Positions 52,212-60,207 of a stretch of 64,000 bases of DNA are shown piece by piece; position 1 is the stretch's first letter, and each line of letters opens with the position of its first letter. The notes under the pieces are model-generated. The model saw only the letters and a list, made by a program, of their open reading frames with translations, made no database searches and was not told the DNA's origin. A program made the position numbers and the translations under genes. Source of the DNA: JAFLCM01 sp964510955 (GTDB lineage: Bacteria; Planctomycetota; Phycisphaerae; Phycisphaerales; UBA1924); assembly GCA_964510955.1 (NCBI GenBank), contig CAZEDW010000016.1:22824-86823 (forward strand). Direction: 5' to 3'.

Positions 52212-53008
52212 GGCGTCACCCCCCGGCCAGTCACCCCCCGGTCCAGTACCTCCCGGCTCGTCACCGGCCTGCGCCGCTTGCTCATCCACCGCACCGCGAA
52301 ACAGTCCACCAGCCCCGGGATCGCGCGGGTGAGCACGCCCATGCCATACTTGGTCTCCCCCGCCACGCGGGCCCGGTGGCTCACCGGCATCTCGACAACC
52401 TTGTACCCCATGTGGCGCGCCGAGACCGGGATGAACCGGTGAACCCCACGGAACTCCAGCGGCAGGCGCAGCGCGATCTCCCGCTTCATTAGCCGCAGCG
52501 AGCAGCCCGTATCGCGGATCGTGTCGCCCAGGATCCACCCCCGGAACCGGCGCCCCACGACGGACCCCACGCGCCGCACCACGTTGTCGTTGCGGTTCCG
52601 CGAGCGGTCGCCCTGCACCATGTCGGCGTTCTCGCGCCGCATCAGCTCGAGCATCGCCACGAAGTCCGCCGGGTCGTTCTGCAGGTCGGCGTCGAGCACC
52701 CCCACGATCTCCGCCCGGCACGCGCGGAACCCGGCATGAAACGCCGCCGACTGCCCGTTGCCCTTGCCGGGTGGGGTGTTGGACATGACGACGCACCGCA
52801 GCCACGGGCGCGAGGCCATGAGCGCCCGCAGCCTGAGCTGGGTCTGATCGGTCGACCCATCATCAACCACAACGAACTCAAACCCATCGCCCCCTCCGCC
52901 CAGCTTCCTCGTCAGCTCGCCCGCGGCGCGTCCCACCTCCTCGACGAGGCGCTCGACGTTGTCTTGCTCGTTGTGAGCGGGTGCCACGATGGAGACCAGC
53001 GGTGTCAT
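52208..53008 (-). CDS. Family 2 glycosyltransferase (dolichol-phosphate-mannose-synthase-like)
   Basis: A 266-residue GT-A enzyme. VSIVAPAHNEQDNVERLVEE starts the nucleotide-sugar fold; FEFVVVDDGSTDQT and VGVLDADLQNDPADFVAML carry the DDG and DxD metal sites. GDTIRDTGCSLRLMKREIAL and HRARVAGETKYGMGVLTRAI are typical of DPM1/ArnC-like enzymes that load sugar on polyprenyl phosphate. Unlike ArnC it has no C-terminal membrane helices; the coupled LAB_N protein may supply the membrane part. Its stop overlaps the next start by four bases. Confidence 0.9.
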   Translation of the reverse strand: MTPLVSIVAPAHNEQDNVERLVEEVGRAAGELTRKLGGGGDGFEFVVVDDGSTDQTQLRLRALMASRPWLRCVVMSNTPPGKGNGQSAAFHAGFRACRAEIVGVLDADLQNDPADFVAMLELMRRENADMVQGDRSRNRNDNVVRRVGSVVGRRFRGWILGDTIRDTGCSLRLMKREIALRLPLEFRGVHRFIPVSARHMGYKVVEMPVSHRARVAGETKYGMGVLTRAIPGLVDCFAVRWMSKRRRPVTSREVLDRGVTGRGVTP

Positions 53009-53256
53009 GCGGGGAGCGCCGCACAGGGTATTCGATCAGGGTCCGGCACGCGCGGCGCGCGCCGGGTCATACCCGACAACTCCGGGCGCTCTCGATCCCC
53101 TCGCACGGACAGGTCCGATACACGCCCCAGGACCGGCTGCACCGGCGACGGCGGCTCCGAGAACACCCCGACCACAGCAGCCGCAAGCACCCGCCCGTGC
53201 CGGACCGTCGATAACCCATGAACGCCTCCGTATCGCGGCGACGGGAGTCCATCATC

Positions 53257-53763
53257 ATGCTGTCCAAACGCTCACCATCTCGGGGACACGCTTTCACGCT
53301 CATCGAGCTGGTCGCCGTCATCGTTGTTCTCGGCGTGCTCTCGGCCATCGCGATCCCCAAGTACCTGAACTACAAGGCCGCCGCCAACCAGAACGCCGAC
53401 ACCGCCTCCGTCGCCGCCGTCAACTCCGCTCTCAAGCAGCGCTACATGCTCAACCGCTCCACAGACGCCGCCTCCAGCTCGTGGATCACCAGCGCTTCCC
53501 AGGTCGCCGGTGTCATGGAAACCGGCCAGCTCCCCGACGGCATCACCCTCAGCGGCACCACCTTCACAGACCGCAGAGGCAACACCTACACCCTCACAGC
53601 CGAGACCCAGACCGACGGGGCCCGCTTGGCGGTGTCCGGTTCCTCGGGCTCGGGCGGCTCGGGGGGAAGCTCCGGAGGGGCGGCGTCGATTCCCGTGCCA
53701 GGACTGCTCATGGCGCTCACGCCTTGGCTTCGCCGCCCCCGTCGGGCGACGACTGTCTCATGA
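53257..53763 (+). CDS. Pseudopilin with Gly-rich / VPG / Arg C-terminal tail
   Basis: A 168-residue pseudopilin. The start at 53257 follows GGGAG at 9 bases; an ATG at 53218 is possible. The leader ends GHAFTLIELVAVIVVLGVLS, so the residue at -1 is Ala where Gly is usual. A short globular domain follows. The C-terminus is unusual for a pilin: a Gly/Ser tract (residues 128-141), then SIPVPGLLMALTPWL (144-158) and RRPRR (159-163). It matches the tripartite tail of GlyGly-CTERM or PEP-CTERM proteins. The stop overlaps the rhomboid gene's ATG (ATGA). Confidence 0.75.
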   Translation: MLSKRSPSRGHAFTLIELVAVIVVLGVLSAIAIPKYLNYKAAANQNADTASVAAVNSALKQRYMLNRSTDAASSSWITSASQVAGVMETGQLPDGITLSGTTFTDRRGNTYTLTAETQTDGARLAVSGSSGSGGSGGSSGGAASIPVPGLLMALTPWLRRPRRATTVS

Positions 53764-54380
53764 CCCTCCCCCGTGTCAAGGTCTCGATCGCCGTGGCGCT
53801 TGCCTGCTCGCTCGGCACCCTGGTGCACGAGCCACCCGGACCTCCCTGGCCGCTCCTGATCGGCTGGGCGCTGCACGCCGACCTCCGCCACCTGATCCCG
53901 GACCTGGGCGCTTTCCTGGCGATCGCACTGCTGGTTGAAGGCCGAGCCGGCTCGGGCCGCACGGCACTCTGGTGCGTCTCCGCCGTTGCGTTTTCAAACC
54001 TCGTCCATCGCGCTCTCTACCCTGAACAGATCGCCCTGTTCGGCCTGAGCGCCGTGACCTGGACCGTCGCCGGCGCTGGCGCCGCGACCTCGGTGCGCTC
54101 GCCCGGCGCCCTCGCGGCGAGTGCCGTGCTCATGCTCGCGCTGCTGGCCTCCGGCCACTCCCGCCCGCTGTGGGAGCTGTGGGCCCATCTCGCCGGCGCC
54201 ACCACTGACCGCCTCAGCCTCGGCGAGCTTCCCCTTCACCCTGTCCCCTGGGTACACGACGCGTGCGCAGTTCTGGGGCTGGGCCTGGGAGGGCTGGCCC
54301 GTCACGCTCACGCCCGACGCCCACGTGTGCCGGGCCGGTTCAACGCCGCACGTCGCGCCGCCCAGCCCAGCGCCACCTAG
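53760..54380 (+). CDS. Rhomboid-family intramembrane protease, rhombosortase-like
   Basis: A 206-residue polytopic protein coupled to the pseudopilin by an ATGA overlap. WALHADLRHLIPDLGAFLAI holds His39, His44 and Asp48, matching the H-x4-H-L-x-x-N/D helix of rhomboids. IALFGLSAVTW (Ser97) is in the place of the GxSG nucleophile, and WVHDACAVLGLGLGG (His166) is in the place of the catalytic His with its Gly spacing. About six membrane helices are visible. The W-x-x-x-H/HLxxD pattern is closer to rhombosortase than to housekeeping GlpG. Expected role: cleaving C-terminal sorting tails in the membrane, possibly that of its neighbour. GLSA rather than GLSG is a deviation. Confidence 0.65.
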   Translation: MTLPRVKVSIAVALACSLGTLVHEPPGPPWPLLIGWALHADLRHLIPDLGAFLAIALLVEGRAGSGRTALWCVSAVAFSNLVHRALYPEQIALFGLSAVTWTVAGAGAATSVRSPGALAASAVLMLALLASGHSRPLWELWAHLAGATTDRLSLGELPLHPVPWVHDACAVLGLGLGGLARHAHARRPRVPGRFNAARRAAQPSAT

Positions 54381-54919
54381 GCCGCGGTAAAGAGAGAGCC
54401 CGCCCCCTCCAGCTCCAGCAATCGCCGCTTCCGATCCAGGCCCCCGCCGTACCCCGTCAGCGACCCGTCCGCTCCGATCACGCGGTGACACGGCACGACA
54501 ATCGCGATGTGGTTGTCACCGTTGGCCCTCGCCACCGCCCGCGACGCCTCCGGGCGACCGATACGCCGAGCCAGCTCGCCGTAGCTGATCGTCACGCCCC
54601 ACGCCACCTTCACCAGTTCCCCCCAGACCTGCCGCTGAAACCCGGTGCCCGACCAGTGCAGGGGGACCGTGAACACTCGGAGCCGGCCCCGGAAGTACGC
54701 CGCGAGTTCGCGCTCAATCAGGTCCAGGTGCTCCGATTCTCCGGCCAATGCTTCCGGCTCCGCCCGGCGCCGAACGGCCCCAAAGCTCTTGGCGGTCATC
54801 CCACCCTCCGCAAACTCGAGCATGCACAAGCCGCGCTCGCTGGCGACGCCAACCATCGGGCCCAGGGGGGTCGCGATGTCGCGTTTGATCAGAACAGGCG
54901 TCGCAGCGGCGGCGTTCAT
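54377..54919 (-). CDS. ogt: Methylated-DNA--protein-cysteine S-methyltransferase
   Basis: A 180-residue suicide DNA-repair enzyme that takes O6-alkyl groups from guanine. The C-terminal domain has FQRQVWGELVKVAWGVTISY, ELARRIGRPEASRAVARANG (Arg finger and recognition helix) and the active site IVVPCHRVIGADGSLTGYGG with its Cys. The N-terminal about 85 residues are of the short Ogt type without the zinc-binding Cys of Ada. The start at 54919 gives MNAAAATPVLIKRDIATPLG. Its end overlaps the convergent rhomboid gene by four bases. Confidence 0.92.
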   Translation of the reverse strand: MNAAAATPVLIKRDIATPLGPMVGVASERGLCMLEFAEGGMTAKSFGAVRRRAEPEALAGESEHLDLIERELAAYFRGRLRVFTVPLHWSGTGFQRQVWGELVKVAWGVTISYGELARRIGRPEASRAVARANGDNHIAIVVPCHRVIGADGSLTGYGGGLDRKRRLLELEGAGSLFTAA

Positions 54920-55206
54920 CCGCTCATCGTACCGAAAGTCGCTCGTCGGCCACCCCGCCGGCGCACGGCGAAACCCTGCATCGACGCCCCCCGTGCGCAA
55001 AACCGCGGTCATGCGGCAGGAATTCGAGAGAACCTGGGCCCAACGTCCACGCTCTTGCTTGCCCGCCGCCCGATCGCGCGCATGATTCCCGCAGTCGGTC
55101 GCGGCCTCACGCCGTGAAACGCCTTCCACCGGGGAACGCGCCACGCCTTCTTTGCTTTAGCGCCCAGACGCGCGGGGCGCGACCGCACAGTTCGGGGGAC
55201 ACACCC

Positions 55207-55908
55207 ATGAAGACTCCGCCGTGCGGCCCTGCGCCGCTTGTTCTGAGCCTTTTGCTCGCGCCGCTCGCCGGCTGCGTCGAACCACGGGCCATCGCGCCCG
55301 TGCTCGGCGCCCAGCGCGAGGCGCTCGCCCGCATCAAGGCCGCCTACGCCGACGACATCGCCCTGCTCGCCGAGCAGACCAGCGCCAACCTCGACGCCCG
55401 CGAAACGCTCCTGCGCGGCACGCTCCACCGCGAGCTCATCGCCCGGGGGTACATCACGCCCTCGCTCGACCCCGACCCGAGCGCGTTCGAGCACGACCTC
55501 GCCGACGCGGCGTTCAACGGGCCGCTCGTCGTCGAGGTGCGCCGAGGGCGGCTCACCCGCGAGACGGCCCTCGATTTCATCAACGATTACGCCCTGGCGC
55601 TGAAGATGCGGCGTGAAGGGGCGGACCTCCGCCCCAGGATGCTCGCCCGGCTCGCTCCCCTCGCCTCGCTCGCCGACCAGCGCCGCGCCATCGAAGGCGG
55701 TCTGGGCGCGCACGCCCGCGACGTTTCCCGGTTGCTCGATGACGCCGGCGCCGCCAACGAAGCAGTCGACGTGTTCAGCCGCAAGGCGGGCCTGGAGAAC
55801 GATCCCATCCTCGGATCAGACGCCCCGCTGTGGCGTGAAATCCTGAAGAAGCTCAAAGTCGCGCCGAACGTCGGCGCCGCCGAAACCGCTGAAAGGGGGA
55901 ACCCATGA
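55207..55908 (+). CDS. Predicted lipoprotein of unknown function
   Basis: A 233-residue protein with a signal peptide ending in a good lipobox (LVLSLLLAPLAGC). The mature part is mostly helical and charged: GAQREALARIKAAYADDIAL, LLRGTLHRELIARGYITPSL and LDFINDYALALKMRREGADL. No family was recognised. Its stop overlaps the next ATG (ATGA), so it is coupled to the small protein downstream. It may be a periplasmic helical adaptor. Confidence 0.65.
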   Translation: MKTPPCGPAPLVLSLLLAPLAGCVEPRAIAPVLGAQREALARIKAAYADDIALLAEQTSANLDARETLLRGTLHRELIARGYITPSLDPDPSAFEHDLADAAFNGPLVVEVRRGRLTRETALDFINDYALALKMRREGADLRPRMLARLAPLASLADQRRAIEGGLGAHARDVSRLLDDAGAANEAVDVFSRKAGLENDPILGSDAPLWREILKKLKVAPNVGAAETAERGNP

Positions 55909-56288
55909 CCGTCGACGCCAAGACCATCGATTCGCTCGCCGCATGGCTCCTCGCCGATGCGCCGACCGGGGTCGACGAGACCCGCCGAACCCTTCTGGTT
56001 GCCGCCCTGCGCGAGCTTGCGATCACCAGCGCCTTGGCCGCCAGGCAGGCGCTGCTGCTGGCCTCGTACGACCAGGACGCCGCCGGACTGGATCGGACCC
56101 TGCGCCGAGCGCTGGACCAGGCCGACGCCGCCGCCGGCAAGGCCTCGCCCGCCGACGGCTACGACTTCGCGGCGGCCGAGGCCGCCCGCAAGGAACTGGT
56201 GCGAAGAGTCGAGTCGGCGGCCTCGATCCGTGAGATCATCGACGCGGGCCTCAGCGTAGCCGCCCACGCCGCCGGCCTGATGATCTAG
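55905..56288 (+). CDS. Small helical protein of unknown function
   Basis: A 127-residue, Ala-rich, all-helical protein (MTVDAKTIDSLAAWLLADAP, ALAARQALLLASYDQDAAGL, REIIDAGLSVAAHAAGLMI). There is no signal peptide or membrane span. It is translationally coupled to the upstream lipoprotein and therefore likely works with it. No family was recognised. Confidence 0.55.
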   Translation: MTVDAKTIDSLAAWLLADAPTGVDETRRTLLVAALRELAITSALAARQALLLASYDQDAAGLDRTLRRALDQADAAAGKASPADGYDFAAAEAARKELVRRVESAASIREIIDAGLSVAAHAAGLMI

Positions 56289-56396
56289 CCAACGAAACGA
56301 CGGCCCTGGGTACGCCGCCGGTCCCCGGCGGCACCCATTTCCATATCCAGATCAAGGCCCGTCCGGCGTCCCACGCAGCCCAACCGCAATCCCCGT

Positions 56397-57233
56397 TCAC
56401 GCCGAGCGCCGGCGCATCGCCAGCAGCAGCCCGCTCAGCCCGGCGAGCGCCGCCGCGCCCGGCGTGGGAACCAGGATGTGCTGGAAGTTGCTGCCGCCGC
56501 CGCCGAACATGGGCATGTTGGTGAACCCCTGATTGGTGCCGGCAAGCTTGGGCGGGTAGCTGAGCAGCCAGATCTGCGAGGTGTACGTCTTGGGGAAGCG
56601 GTCAAGCCAGAAATCGCCCTTGACCTGGTTGAAACCCGGCTGCCCGCCGTTAACAAGCTGTCCCGTCGCGTCCATGAACATCTGCTCAAAGGAAGGAAAG
56701 ATCGAGCCGTTCCACTGAACGTCGCCCAGGTCAACCGGCAGGTTGGCGCCGGGGGCGTCGAACATGCCGAAGTCGATGATGTGGGGGTCCGGCGGCGCGC
56801 AGTCGCCGCGCTCGGAGCGCGCGACCCTCTCCTGGAAGCTCGCGAACCCCGAGCCAACGCTGGTCGAACCGTCCACATTCCAGGTGCGCGAAAAGCTGAC
56901 GCTGTACGACTCGGCGCCGGGGCCACCGGTGGGAACCACCGAGCCGTTGTAGCCGACGCTCACGTTGTGCCCGTTGTGAGTCCCCGTCATCGTGCCAGAC
57001 CAGCCGCCGGCGAAGTACGTGGATGTGTAGGTGAAGTCGCTCGTGACCCCGGACCCAAACGCGTTGGCGATGTTGGCAGCGTCGTAGTCGGTCATCGTGG
57101 ACTCTACCGCCAGGGCGACCTCTCGCGCATCGAGGATCGAAGCGCCCGACGCCCCGCACAGGGCGAGCACGCCAAGCACGCCGAAGGTGGTGGCAACGAG
57201 CGGACGCGACGACTGAACTTTGACAGGGATCAT
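56397..57233 (-). CDS. Secreted protein with PEP-CTERM-type sorting tail
   Basis: A 278-residue exported protein. The ATG at 57233 gives MIPVKVQSSRPLVATTFGVL and a signal peptide ending near CGASGAS. The body is Gly/Ser/aromatic-rich and beta-like (FTYTSTYFAGGWSGTMTGTH, SFSRTWNVDGSTSVGSGFAS). The tail is HILVPTPGAAALAGLSGLLL followed by AMRRRSA, the same P-x-P-G / hydrophobic / Arg form as other anchored proteins here. No catalytic motif was seen. Confidence 0.7.
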   Translation of the reverse strand: MIPVKVQSSRPLVATTFGVLGVLALCGASGASILDAREVALAVESTMTDYDAANIANAFGSGVTSDFTYTSTYFAGGWSGTMTGTHNGHNVSVGYNGSVVPTGGPGAESYSVSFSRTWNVDGSTSVGSGFASFQERVARSERGDCAPPDPHIIDFGMFDAPGANLPVDLGDVQWNGSIFPSFEQMFMDATGQLVNGGQPGFNQVKGDFWLDRFPKTYTSQIWLLSYPPKLAGTNQGFTNMPMFGGGGSNFQHILVPTPGAAALAGLSGLLLAMRRRSA

Positions 57234-57423
57234 CGGCGACTCCGGGGAGGGGGCGGTGGGTATCGTCCCCGCGGTGGACGCGGGCCTGATCCGGGGAGCG
57301 ACGCGCCGTGCCAAAACCGGCGCGCCGCCCCCAATCCCCGAACCGCCGGCCTCGCTATGTTTCCGCCCCGCCCGGACGGCATGTTGATTCCGGCTCCCCG
57401 CAACGCCCGATGAACCGATCCCG

Positions 57424-58296
57424 ATGCTCGTCCACCTCAACGGCCAGCTCCTCCCCCACGACAAGGCCCACGTCTCGGTGTTTGACCGGGGCTTCGTGTT
57501 CGGCGACGGTGTCTACGAGGGCATCCGCACCACCGCCCGGCGCGACGGGTCGCCCGGCGTCATCGGGCTCGACCTTCACGTCCGCCGCATGGGCGCGGGC
57601 CTGGAGGAATCGCGCATCCTCGGCTTCGATGCCGCACAGCTCGGACGCCTGACCGATGCACTGGTCAGGGCCAACGGCCTGGTTGAAGCGAATGTGTACT
57701 GGCAGGTAACCCGCGGCACGCCGCCGACCGCACCGTGGCGGGCCCGCCTGCCTCACCCCGATGCTCGCCCCACCGTCTTCGGCTTCGCCACACCCTGCAA
57801 GCCCGTCGCCGAGTACACCGAGCCCGAGTGCAGGCGCGTCAGCATCCGGCCCGACACCCGCTGGACGCGCGGGCACCTCAAATCAATCAGCCTGCACGGC
57901 GGCGTGCTGGCCGCCATCGAGGCCCACGAGCAAAGCAGCGACGACGCCATCCTTGTCCGCGACGGGCGCGTCACCGAGGGCGTGGCCACCAATGTCTTTC
58001 TGGCCTCGGGAGACCGCCTGGTCACCCCCGCGCTCGACTCGGCCCCCATGCTCGACGGCGCGACCCGCGCGCTCATCCTCCGCGATGACCCGTCGATCGA
58101 GGTCCGCCCAGTGAGCGTCGACGAACTGCACCAAGCCGACGAGGTCATGCTGACCGGCACCTACACCATGGTCTCGGCCGTGGTATCGCTGGACGGCAGA
58201 CCCATCGGACGCGGAGCCGGCGCCGGGAAGGCCGGGCCGATGTCGAGGCAACTCCTCCGAACGCTGGTGCGGGCAATCGAGAAGGACGTGGAATAG
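57424..58296 (+). CDS. Class IV aminotransferase (D-amino-acid transaminase-like)
   Basis: A 290-residue PLP enzyme. LNGQLLPHDKAHVSVFDRGF and FGDGVYEGIRTTARRDG open the fold-type IV family. RWTRGHLKSISLHGGVLAAI carries the PLP-lysine (Lys153). DDAILVRDGRVTEGVATNVF is the pyridine-N Glu region, and EVMLTGTYTMVSAVVSLDGR is the phosphate loop. The K-S-x-x-L context and AxxxAxxxGxxEAIL-like spacing suit D-alanine transaminase more than branched-chain transaminase or aminodeoxychorismate lyase, but these are hard to separate. It may supply D-Glu or D-Ala for the wall. It heads a three-gene run with coaX and an MnmE-like gene. Confidence 0.8.
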   Translation: MLVHLNGQLLPHDKAHVSVFDRGFVFGDGVYEGIRTTARRDGSPGVIGLDLHVRRMGAGLEESRILGFDAAQLGRLTDALVRANGLVEANVYWQVTRGTPPTAPWRARLPHPDARPTVFGFATPCKPVAEYTEPECRRVSIRPDTRWTRGHLKSISLHGGVLAAIEAHEQSSDDAILVRDGRVTEGVATNVFLASGDRLVTPALDSAPMLDGATRALILRDDPSIEVRPVSVDELHQADEVMLTGTYTMVSAVVSLDGRPIGRGAGAGKAGPMSRQLLRTLVRAIEKDVE

Positions 58297-58338
58297 CGGC
58301 GATAGCTACCACATTGCTCACCCCGCATACAGTCCCCC

Positions 58339-59193
58339 ATGCCCGAGGAACACCGTCCGCACAAGACCCACTCCCATGATTCGCACCTCCCCGGCGAGCC
58401 CCCCCTGGTCGCCCCCGGGCTGGGCCTGCTCGCCGTCAGCGTCGGCAATACCAACACGCGGTTCGTCACCTACCACGCCGGGCACGCCCACGAGGGCATG
58501 AGCCTCCCCAACGCCGACATGGTGCAACTCGTCGATGCGCTGTCGCACGCGGCGGCTCACGTCGGGCACGAGCCGCGCTCCGCGGTCGTGATCGCCTCCA
58601 CCAACCACCGATTCCGCGACGAGCTGGCGCAGACCATCAAGCCGCGCCTCAAGTCCGAGCTCTACCTCATCGGCATCGACCTCGAAATCCCCGTCAAGCA
58701 CGCCCTGAGCGCCGACAGCGCCGCCCGCACAGGCCAGGACCGCCTGCTCAACGCCCTCGCCGCCTTCGACCTGCTCAAGAGCGCCTGCGTCGTCATCAGC
58801 GCGGGCACCGCCTGCACCGTTGATTTCGTGGACGGCGAGGGCGTGTTCCAGGGCGGCGCCATCCTGCCCGGCGCGCGGATGTGGCTTCGGGCGATGCACG
58901 ACGGGACGACGGCCCTTCCCGTCGTCGAGCCCAGGCGCCCCGCCGAAGGCGCGTTCGGCAAGAGCACCGAGCAGGCGATGCTCAACGGGGTCTTCCACGG
59001 CATGCGCGGGGCCGTCCGCGCCCTGGTCGAGCGCTACGCGGAGGCCTACGAGGCGTACCCCCGCGTCGTCGCCACCGGGGGCGACGCGCCGTTCCTGTTC
59101 AGCGACGACGACCTGATCGAGCGCATCGAGCCCGACCTCACCCTGCGAGGCATCGCCCTGACCTGCCGCGCGGCCCTGGCGGACCAGGAGTAA
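58339..59193 (+). CDS. coaX: Type III pantothenate kinase
   Basis: A 284-residue ASKHA-fold kinase for the first step of CoA synthesis. LLAVSVGNTNTRFVTYHAG is the phosphate-1 (DxGNT-like, here VGNTNT) motif. TGQDRLLNALAAFDLLKSAC is the GxDR-type segment. VVISAGTACTVDFVDGEGVF is phosphate-2, and FQGGAILPGARMWLRAMHD with FGKSTEQAMLNGVFHGMRGA completes the active site. The N-terminus has about 30 extra residues rich in His and Pro. Asp in the first motif is replaced by Ser-Val, worth noting. It is followed after two bases by the GTPase gene. Confidence 0.9.
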   Translation: MPEEHRPHKTHSHDSHLPGEPPLVAPGLGLLAVSVGNTNTRFVTYHAGHAHEGMSLPNADMVQLVDALSHAAAHVGHEPRSAVVIASTNHRFRDELAQTIKPRLKSELYLIGIDLEIPVKHALSADSAARTGQDRLLNALAAFDLLKSACVVISAGTACTVDFVDGEGVFQGGAILPGARMWLRAMHDGTTALPVVEPRRPAEGAFGKSTEQAMLNGVFHGMRGAVRALVERYAEAYEAYPRVVATGGDAPFLFSDDDLIERIEPDLTLRGIALTCRAALADQE

Positions 59194-59195
59194 CG

Positions 59196-60197
59196 GTGGG
59201 CGACCCGACCGAGGCCGTGCGCTTTGTCTGGATGAACCCCGGGGCGCCGAACTCGGGCGGCGCCATCGCGGTGGTCCAACTCCACGCCGAGGCCCCGTCG
59301 ATCGAGCGCTTCCTTCAGCGCCACGCTCTGACGCCGCTCCCCGTGGGGGCCGTGAAACTGCGCGACCTGCTGGGCGCCGACCGCGGCCTGGCCGCCCGGC
59401 CCGCGCCGGGCGTGCTTCAGCTCATGCCGCACGCCGGTCCCACCGTGGTCCAGGCCCTGGACGGGGCGCTCCGCCGGGCCGGCTGCCTGCCGTGCGACGC
59501 CTCGTCGCTCGACCCGTCGGCGCTTTACCCCGAAGCATCAGACCGAATCGAGGCGTGCATGCTCGATTCGCTCTCGCGGGCCGGGTGCCGGCTGGCGGCG
59601 GAGACCCTGCTGCAACAACCGGCGATCTGGCGCGACGCGACCAGCCGGACCGCCACCGCCGACGAGGCGCACCGCCTGAACCACCTGCTCGTGCCGCCGA
59701 CCGTGGCCGTGATCGGTCACGCCAACGTGGGCAAGAGCACGCTGACCAACGCCGCGGCCCGCCGGAGCGTCGCAGTCGTCGCCGACGCCCCGGGCACCAC
59801 GCTGGACCATGTCGGTGTGATGATCGAGCTCGACGGGCTGCTGGTGCACTGGATCGACACCCCGGGATGGCGCGACGACCGCGACGAAGTCGAGTCCGCC
59901 GCCTTTGCGCTCGCCCGTGACCGTGTGCACTCCGCCGACGTGGTGCTGTGCTGCGCCGACCGCGCGAGCGGGTTCGTGGAACCGCTCGAACTCGGGGCCC
60001 GCCCGAACTGCCCGGTGGTGCGGGTCGGCACCCGAGGAGACCTCGGCCCTGTTCCCGGCGCGGACCTACAGACCGCGGCGCTCCGCGGGCAGGGTATGGA
60101 AGAACTGGCCCGGGCGGTCCGTTCGTTGCTGCTGCCTGATGCGGTGCTCGGGGCGCCGCCGCGATGGCGGTTTCACGCCCGGCTGGGCATCGATTGA
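59196..60197 (+). CDS. MnmE-like GTPase, shortened
   Basis: A 333-residue GTPase with a GTG start two bases after coaX. The N-terminal part (NSGGAIAVVQLHAEAPSIER) recalls the formyl-THF-binding start of MnmE/TrmE. The G domain has VIGHANVGKSTLTNAAARRS (G1), DAPGTTLDHVG (G2), WIDTPGWRDDRDEVE (G3) and VGTRGDLG in place of NKxD (G4, degenerate). MnmE's C-terminal CxGK motif, needed for tRNA modification, is missing: the protein ends ARLGID. At 333 instead of about 450 residues it may be a divergent MnmE or a separate TrmE-type GTPase. MnmG is encoded at 45249-47114. Confidence 0.7.
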   Translation: MGDPTEAVRFVWMNPGAPNSGGAIAVVQLHAEAPSIERFLQRHALTPLPVGAVKLRDLLGADRGLAARPAPGVLQLMPHAGPTVVQALDGALRRAGCLPCDASSLDPSALYPEASDRIEACMLDSLSRAGCRLAAETLLQQPAIWRDATSRTATADEAHRLNHLLVPPTVAVIGHANVGKSTLTNAAARRSVAVVADAPGTTLDHVGVMIELDGLLVHWIDTPGWRDDRDEVESAAFALARDRVHSADVVLCCADRASGFVEPLELGARPNCPVVRVGTRGDLGPVPGADLQTAALRGQGMEELARAVRSLLLPDAVLGAPPRWRFHARLGID

Positions 60198-60207
60198 CGC
60201 CGACGCA

